A DNA stretch of 21,476 nucleotides, taken from the NCBI GenBank assembly GCA_016285335.1, contig JAEEQO010000021.1:1-21476 (forward strand), written 5' to 3'. The position numbers were made by a program, and so were the translations under genes. The notes under the pieces were generated by a model. It saw nothing but the letters and a program-made list of their open reading frames with translations. It had not been told where the DNA came from and did not search any database. Numbering within the stretch: the first letter of the stretch is position 1; each line of letters starts with the position of its first letter. This document shows positions 16,983-21,476 of this stretch, piece after piece. Source of the stretch: Victivallales bacterium (GTDB lineage: Bacteria > Verrucomicrobiota > Lentisphaeria > Victivallales > UBA1829).

Positions 16983-17213
16983 AAGGTACTACGGAAAACC
17001 CACCCCCGACCGACTACCACCGGGGAAGTAGTCGAAACATTCGGCACACTTTCTTTCTTTGCCATGATCGCGCGGCGGCCGTTTTTTTTGATGCCTGCCG
17101 CCGCCGGATGCCGCCGAGAATCGCCGCCGGATGCCGCCGCTTGCCCCTGGAGCGACGAAAGGGCCGCGCCCCTGCGTCGATGCGGATTTATCGGAAAACC
17201 CCGTAAAAACGGC
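16983..17213 (+). other. Non-coding, GC-rich spacer with small repeats
   Basis: A hairpin CGACTAC/GTAGTCG lies at 17011-17034 with a 10-nt loop, followed by a pyrimidine-rich tract. GCCGCCGGATGCCGCCG is repeated directly at 17100-17116 and 17123-17139. A frame from an ATG at 17064 is open but lacks a ribosome binding site and is rejected as a gene. Confidence 0.45.
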
Positions 17214-17242
17214 TTGAAAACGAAAAGGAGACGTGATATATT
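17214..17242 (+). promoter_or_regulatory. Promoter P1 of the element's shared promoter family
   Basis: TTGAAA (17214-17219), 17-bp spacer, TATATT (17237-17242). It shares CTTG-AAA at the -35 region and AGACGTGATATA around the -10 with the promoter at 18231. Predicted start near 17249. Confidence 0.7.
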
Positions 17243-17248
17243 ATCGTC

Positions 17249-17426
17249 GCTCCGGCTGGAACCGGGGCAAGGGCTATATCCGAGGCGGGGCCAGCAACCC
17301 CGCCGAAAATCGGCATGACCGCCGAGGCCCCACGGATTTTTTTCTTTTTATGGGCTTGCCGCTCTGCGTGAAGTGAGGCCGCTAACCTCGCAAGGTGTTC
17401 CAGCACCGACCGCCGAGCGGCTTTTT
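17249..17426 (+). ncRNA. Candidate structured RNA or leader with two terminator-like modules
   Basis: Module 1 (17278-17349): outer pairing ATCCG/CGGAT (17278-17282 with 17333-17337) and GGGGCC/GGCCCC (17287-17292 with 17326-17331) ends in TTTTTTTCTTTTT. The same GGGG can instead pair in GGCGGGG/CCCCGCC (17284-17290 with 17298-17304), so two structures compete. Module 2 (17358-17426): GCCGCTC/GAGCGGC closes a junction holding GTGAGG/CCTCGC (17373-17391) and GGTGT/GCACC (17394-17407), followed by TTTTT. It lies between promoter P1 and the next gene and has no open frame of its own. It could be a small regulatory RNA or an attenuator leader of the gene at 17449. It matches no RNA family that I recognise. 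Confidence 0.45.
17358..17426 (+). terminator. Branched intrinsic terminator upstream of the acidic-protein gene
   Basis: The closing stem GCCGCTC/GAGCGGC (17358-17364 with 17415-17421) is followed directly by five T (17422-17426). The interior folds into two small hairpins. It sits 22 bases ahead of the ATG at 17449. Confidence 0.55.
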
Positions 17427-17448
17427 ATGCCCGGAAAGGTGTTTCACC

Positions 17449-18057
17449 ATGAAACAGACCACGAACAGCAAAAACAGCACCAGGAAAGCAACCAGGGCCG
17501 CCGCTAGGATGCCAGCGCCGCCGGATGGATCAGCCGCCGCGCTCGATGCCGCCGCCCTTCCTGGAGCGCCGGACGCGATCCGCGCCGCCGTCGATGCGCT
17601 GAAGGCCGCCGAGATGCCCGACGATGCCGACGCAAGCGATCCCGAAACGGAATATCTTGACGAACTCCGAAAAGAGGCGGAATCATTCGAGGATAGATAT
17701 AATGCACCCGAAGTCCTGCACGATTACAAAGTAGAAAACTGGTATGATTTTTGCGAAACTCCCGATCTTGCTTTTTCTGGGTACGACGTGAAGAAAATTG
17801 CCGAAACAGCATACCAGGAAGCGACCGAAAACGCAGTCCGAACACTTGTTTACAATTTTCTGCGGTTGAACTATAACGACCGCGCCGCGCTCGATCTATT
17901 CGCCGCCGCCGCTCGTTTCAGCGAAGCCGGCGAAAAAGAGATCGACGGCATATTAAACGATACCCGCGACGATATCAGCGAGAGGATCCGCAAGAACTTT
18001 TCCGAGGCCCTGCCGCCGGACGTGCTCGAACGGATCATAAAGGAGATTCACCGCTAA
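17449..18057 (+). CDS. Acidic, Ala-rich protein of unknown function
   Basis: 202 residues from the ATG at 17449 (MKQTTNSKNS), chosen because GGAAAGG lies 9 bases ahead. The frame extends 18 codons upstream, but into the terminator hairpin. The first 65 residues are low complexity, rich in Ala, Pro and Asp. The rest (about 65-202) is folded-looking and acidic, with ENWYDFCETPDLAFSGYDVKK in the middle and helical segments to the end. No signal peptide, membrane helix or known motif is seen. It may depend on read-through of the upstream terminator-like RNA. One CCTGGAGCG copy lies in its coding sequence. Confidence 0.65.
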   Translation: MKQTTNSKNSTRKATRAAARMPAPPDGSAAALDAAALPGAPDAIRAAVDALKAAEMPDDADASDPETEYLDELRKEAESFEDRYNAPEVLHDYKVENWYDFCETPDLAFSGYDVKKIAETAYQEATENAVRTLVYNFLRLNYNDRAALDLFAAAARFSEAGEKEIDGILNDTRDDISERIRKNFSEALPPDVLERIIKEIHR

Positions 18058-18080
18058 AAGATCCACGATCAGACCGAGCC

Positions 18081-18114
18081 AGCCGGGGAGCCTTGCCGCA
18101 CTCCGGCTTTTTTT
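18081..18114 (+). terminator. Intrinsic terminator behind the acidic-protein gene
   Basis: Stem AGCCGG/CCGGCT (18081-18086 with 18103-18108), extendable with a bulge, then seven T (18108-18114). It starts 24 bases after the stop codon. Confidence 0.8.
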
Positions 18115-18230
18115 GGCCAGGATTGCCGCCGGAAGCCGCCGCGCCTGCTGTTCCCTTCCTGGAGCGAGAAGTGCCAGCGATCCGCGCCGCCAGCGATCCC
18201 CGGCAGACCGTCGAAACAGCATCCCCGGAC

Positions 18231-18259
18231 TTGCAAAAGCGGGAAAGACGTGATATAGT
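18231..18259 (+). promoter_or_regulatory. Promoter P2 of the element's shared promoter family
   Basis: TTGCAA (18231-18236), 17-bp spacer, TATAGT (18254-18259). The stretch AGACGTGATATA around the -10 is identical to that in P1. It lies about 27 bp upstream of the small membrane protein gene. Confidence 0.7.
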
Positions 18260-18285
18260 TCTTCTGCAAACATGAGGAAACCAGC

Positions 18286-18459
18286 ATGAATAACGACAGC
18301 CCGGCCCCTTTAATCCTCGGATCGATTACCGCCTTTATCCTTGCCATCTATTGCGGTTTTTGGTATGCCGCAATCGTGCCGGGGCTTATTCTTTTCGGTT
18401 TTATCGTTCTGTATCTTCAAGACCGGGCAGAAAAGCAGGATAAAAAAGGCAAGAAATAG
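18286..18459 (+). CDS. Small two-helix membrane protein, 57 residues
   Basis: The sequence reads MNNDSPAPLILGS, a first hydrophobic segment at about 9-30 (ITAFILAIYCGFWYAAIV), a turn at Pro32-Gly33, a second hydrophobic segment at about 34-44, and a charged tail ending KQDKKGKK. Two short transmembrane helices with the basic tail in the cytoplasm are expected. GAGG lies 8 bases ahead of the ATG, and promoter P2 is close upstream. A five-codon frame (MRKPA) just before it ends in a TGA that overlaps the ATG. Function is unknown; small membrane proteins of this kind occur in phages and satellites as lysis, exclusion or toxin components, which is a suggestion only. Confidence 0.65.
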   Translation: MNNDSPAPLILGSITAFILAIYCGFWYAAIVPGLILFGFIVLYLQDRAEKQDKKGKK

Positions 18460-18704
18460 CCCGAACGCGACCCGCCGCCGATGTTCCCGGCCTGGACGGA
18501 CGCCGAACGGATGCCGCCGCCCGAAGCGAGGAAAAGAAAAACGAGGCGAAAAGAAAGAAAATCCGCATAAGCAATTCATTTATAGCGAGTTATAAAACTC
18601 TACGTCGCATAATAGGCATTATGTTAAATCGTTTGAGGTTAAGCTGTAGCACTTTTTAAGTGTAGTGCTACATAACGAGCAGTAAAATATAACACGATAT
18701 CGAC
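18460..18704. other. Regulatory stretch with several inverted repeats, no gene
   Basis: The segment turns AT-rich from about 18560. Inverted repeats are TTTATA/TATAAA (18579-18596, overlapping GAGTT/AACTC), CATAAT/ATTATG (with loop AGGC, near 18608-18623) and TGTAGCACT/AGTGCTACA (18645-18672). These lie upstream of promoter P3 and could be operators for the small DNA-binding protein or for a phage-encoded inducer. Confidence 0.5.
18645..18672. repeat. Operator-like inverted repeat upstream of P3
   Basis: Perfect 9-bp arms TGTAGCACT (18645-18653) and AGTGCTACA (18664-18672) with a 10-bp spacer, ending 32 bp before the -35 element of P3. Confidence 0.6.
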
Positions 18705-18732
18705 TTGAAAAATCGGAAAACGGAGTTATATT
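18705..18732 (+). promoter_or_regulatory. Promoter P3 of the element's shared promoter family
   Basis: TTGAAA (18705-18710), 16-bp spacer, TATATT (18727-18732). The -35 surroundings and the CGGAAAA stretch resemble P1 and P2, but the AGACGTGATATA block is less well kept. It serves the HTH gene at 18775. Confidence 0.6.
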
Positions 18733-18774
18733 ATCATAGACCCGAAAACACCAACCCTGAAAGGATCCCGATTC

Positions 18775-19035
18775 ATGGAAAGCCCTTATCCGACCCGAAA
18801 AGAAGAGGCCGCAGTATTCAAAGAGGCCGTAGAGCGCCTAAAGATCAAAGGCATAGACGCGCCGCGCTGGTTTGGAGTTGCCCGGCAGACCCTTGCCAGC
18901 TGGACGAGTGGACGCACGACGATCCCGCGAGAAGCTTTTATAATCCTGCTGGAAACGGATAATATCAACTACCGCCGGACGCAAGAAAGATTCGATCAGA
19001 TAGCCGCGACTGTTGAACGGCTGAAGAAACAATAA
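18775..19035 (+). CDS. Small helix-turn-helix DNA-binding protein
   Basis: 86 residues. AAAGGA lies 9 bases before the ATG. Residues about 10-60 form a Cro/repressor-like helix-turn-helix: EAVERLKIKGIDAPRWFGVA, then RQTLASWTSGRTTIP with the turn and recognition helix, followed by the helix REAFIILLE. The C-terminal 25 residues are charged and helical. It is the last gene of the element, with an operator-like inverted repeat and a shared-type promoter upstream, so it is a good candidate for the element's repressor. The assignment to a specific family is uncertain. Confidence 0.7.
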   Translation: MESPYPTRKEEAAVFKEAVERLKIKGIDAPRWFGVARQTLASWTSGRTTIPREAFIILLETDNINYRRTQERFDQIAATVERLKKQ

Positions 19036-19078
19036 CCGCGACCGCGCCAGGGAACTGGATAGCAAGTCCCAAAAAGGG

Positions 19079-19123
19079 AGCCGCCCCCGTTATGAAGATC
19101 ACACGGGAGCGGCTTTTTTTTCT
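19079..19123 (+). terminator. Terminator at the right end of the element
   Basis: Arms 19079-19090 and 19103-19114 (AGCCGC/GCGGCT and CCCGT/ACGGG with one mismatch) are followed by eight T. On the - strand the same stem is followed by CCCTTTTT, so it could also stop transcripts running out of groEL. Confidence 0.8.
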
Positions 19124-19134
19124 TTTGTTCTGTA

Positions 19135-19178
19135 TTGTGCGTATTATTGGCAGTACAAACAAGAAATAATACGCACAA
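19135..19178. repeat. 14-bp inverted repeat near attR
   Basis: TTGTGCGTATTATT (19135-19148) and AATAATACGCACAA (19165-19178) are perfect arms with a 16-bp spacer. The right arm overlaps two ACAAGAAA motifs. It may bind the integrase or excisionase, or form a hairpin in transcripts leaving groEL. Confidence 0.6.
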
Positions 19179-19191
19179 GAAAAACAAGAAA
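19159..19191. repeat. Three ACAAGAAA motifs, possible integrase arm sites at the right end
   Basis: Copies start at 19159, 19175 and 19184, in the same orientation as the copy at 11204 in the left end. The longest shared string between the two ends here is AAAAACAAGAAA. Confidence 0.45.
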
Positions 19192-19226
19192 TAAGCTCAA
19201 AAGATAGGGCTTGAATAGGGCGCGTG

Positions 19227-20870
<1,644 letters not shown>

Positions 20871-20916
20871 GATATGTGATCTCCTGTGATAAATAATCGG
20901 TTAAAGTTGGATGGGG

Positions 20917-21216
20917 TCAGCCGACGATGGCGAGGATGTCGCTGGAGCTGAGGATCTTGTATTCCTTGTCGTTGAACTTGATCTCGGTCCCGCCGTACTT
21001 GCTGGTCAGGACGATGTCGCCGACTTTCACATCGAACGGGGCGCGGGAGCCGTCGTCGTTGAGTTTGCCGGTGCCGATGGCGATCACTTTCGCGGACATG
21101 GGTTTTTCCTTCGCCGTATCGGGGATGTAGATGCCGCCCTTGATCTGTTCGACTTCTTCGACGGGTTCCACGAGGACGCGGTCGCCCAGGGGCTGGATTT
21201 TCTGCGTTTTTGCCAT
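20917..21216 (-). CDS. groES: Co-chaperonin GroES (10 kDa)
   Basis: 99 residues from the ATG at 21216 ([18 protein letters not shown]); an in-frame GTG two codons earlier sits too close to the AAAGGAG site. It shows the mobile-loop motif [13 protein letters not shown] and the usual [17 protein letters not shown] ending in [14 protein letters not shown]. It forms the heptameric lid of GroEL. It lies first in the groES-groEL operon, 129 bases after dnaK. Confidence 0.97.
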   Translation of the reverse strand: MAKTQKIQPLGDRVLVEPVEEVEQIKGGIYIPDTAKEKPMSAKVIAIGTGKLNDDGSRAPFDVKVGDIVLTSKYGGTEIKFNDKEYKILSSSDILAIVG

Positions 21217-21222
21217 GATCAC

Positions 21223-21345
21223 ATGACTCCTTTGTTGGTTGTGCGGATGCCTCTGTCGTTTATTCTGGTTGGCAGAGGCGTCCTTGTTTATTGGTCGTTA
21301 TGGGTTATTGATTCAGGATTGTCGTACCTGGGTTCAATCTTCGGA
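21223..21345 (-). other. dnaK-groES intergenic region with hairpin
   Basis: Inverted arms at 21245-21255 and 21273-21283 (GCCTCTG/CAGAGGC plus a mismatch and three more pairs) form a stem without a following T run in the direction of the genes. No CIRCE operator (TTAGCACTC with its inverted partner) is visible. The hairpin may be a processing or regulatory structure between dnaK and groES. Confidence 0.5.
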
Positions 21346-21476
21346 TCAGTCGTCCACGACTTCGGCATCGACCACGCCGTCGTCCTTCTTGCCCTGTGCG
21401 GAAGCGTCGGGCCCGGTCTGTGCGCCCGCGGCGCCGCCGGCCTGCTGTTGCTGCTGGTAGGCGGCCTGTCCGATCT
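21346..21476 (-). CDS. dnaK: Chaperone DnaK, C-terminal end only
   Basis: The last 43 codons of a - strand gene that begins outside the window. The Gln/Gly/Ala-rich tail (AAYQQQQQAGGAAG) and the ending DGVVDAEVVDD are those of the disordered C-terminal part of DnaK, the Hsp70 chaperone. It stands directly upstream of groES. Confidence 0.9.
   Translation of the reverse strand, partial: IGQAAYQQQQQAGGAAGAQTGPDASAQGKKDDGVVDAEVVDD

Larger units (their letters stand above)
14196..18166 (+). repeat. Six dispersed copies of CCTGGAGCG, all on one strand
   Basis: Copies lie at 14196, 14402, 16435, 17146, 17560 and 18158, all on the + strand and only inside the element. They fall in different reading frames and in non-coding DNA. 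Four share TTCCTGGAGCG, and those at 17560 and 18158 are both followed after a few bases by GCGATCCGCGCCGCC. Function is unknown; a polar DNA-level motif is possible. Confidence 0.6.

Noticed and set aside
16688..17206. 172-codon frame overlapping the four-cysteine protein
   Set aside because: Overlaps a better supported frame with a CxxC pattern and a ribosome binding site; no protein character.
17064..17318. 84-codon frame from the ATG at 17064
   Set aside because: No ribosome binding site; it runs over direct repeats, a promoter and the structured RNA segment; low-complexity product.
17358..17421. tRNA-like or twister ribozyme-like fold
   Set aside because: The 7-bp closing stem recalls an acceptor stem, but the last arm has only a 4-nt loop and no TTC motif. 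The CTAAC near 17382 recalls a twister site, but the second stem and conserved internal loop are missing.
21223..21345. CIRCE heat-shock operator upstream of groES
   Set aside because: The inverted repeat present (GCCTCTG/CAGAGGC) does not match TTAGCACTC with its partner.

Overview
The window is bacterial chromosomal DNA that can be read as three blocks: a type VI secretion system (T6SS) cluster (1-8500), an accessory stretch (8500-11170), and a chaperone locus dnaK-groES-groEL (19227-21476). An 8.06-kb integrative element (11171-19238) appears to sit exactly at the 3' end of groEL. The protein families, the recombinase-like relic and the dnaK-groES-groEL cluster would fit a Gram-negative bacterium, possibly of the PVC group (Lentisphaerota or a relative). 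That assignment is an inference from overall character and has not been tested by phylogeny.

T6SS block. A probable TssM C-terminal part runs rightward into a bidirectional terminator. On the opposite strand the order of transcription is tssA-tssB-tssC-hcp-terminator-clpV. It starts from a near-consensus promoter (TTGACT, 17 bp, TATATT) at 8472-8500. These genes encode the baseplate/cap protein, the two sheath subunits, the tube subunit and the sheath-recycling ATPase.

Accessory block. A frameshifted relic resembling the C-terminus of a recombinase-like family lies upstream of tssA. It is followed by a DUF4143-type AAA ATPase whose promoter is covered by three copies of a 16-bp motif at exactly 23-bp spacing. 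A hairpin-rich non-coding stretch of about 500 bp follows and ends at attL.

Integrative element. The last 12 bp of groEL (TTACATCATGCC on the + strand) are duplicated 8,056 bp away, just upstream of a tyrosine recombinase. Between the two copies lie: int; a coiled-coil protein of unknown function; an excisionase-like helix-turn-helix protein; a multidomain primase-helicase (PriCT-like, TOPRIM and RepA-like AAA domains); an AT-rich repeat and hairpin region directly behind the replicase that looks like a replication origin; a small four-cysteine protein; a candidate structured RNA; an acidic protein of unknown function; a 57-residue two-helix membrane protein; and a small DNA-binding protein near attR. 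Three promoters in the right half share one sequence plan. No relaxase, capsid or terminase gene is visible. The element resembles a phage satellite or integrated plasmid more than a conjugative element or a full prophage. It could be excised by Int with the help of the HTH protein and replicated by its own primase-helicase.

Chaperone block. groEL and groES are complete and the last 43 codons of dnaK are present. The element appears to have separated groEL from its original downstream sequence, which would now lie left of 11171.
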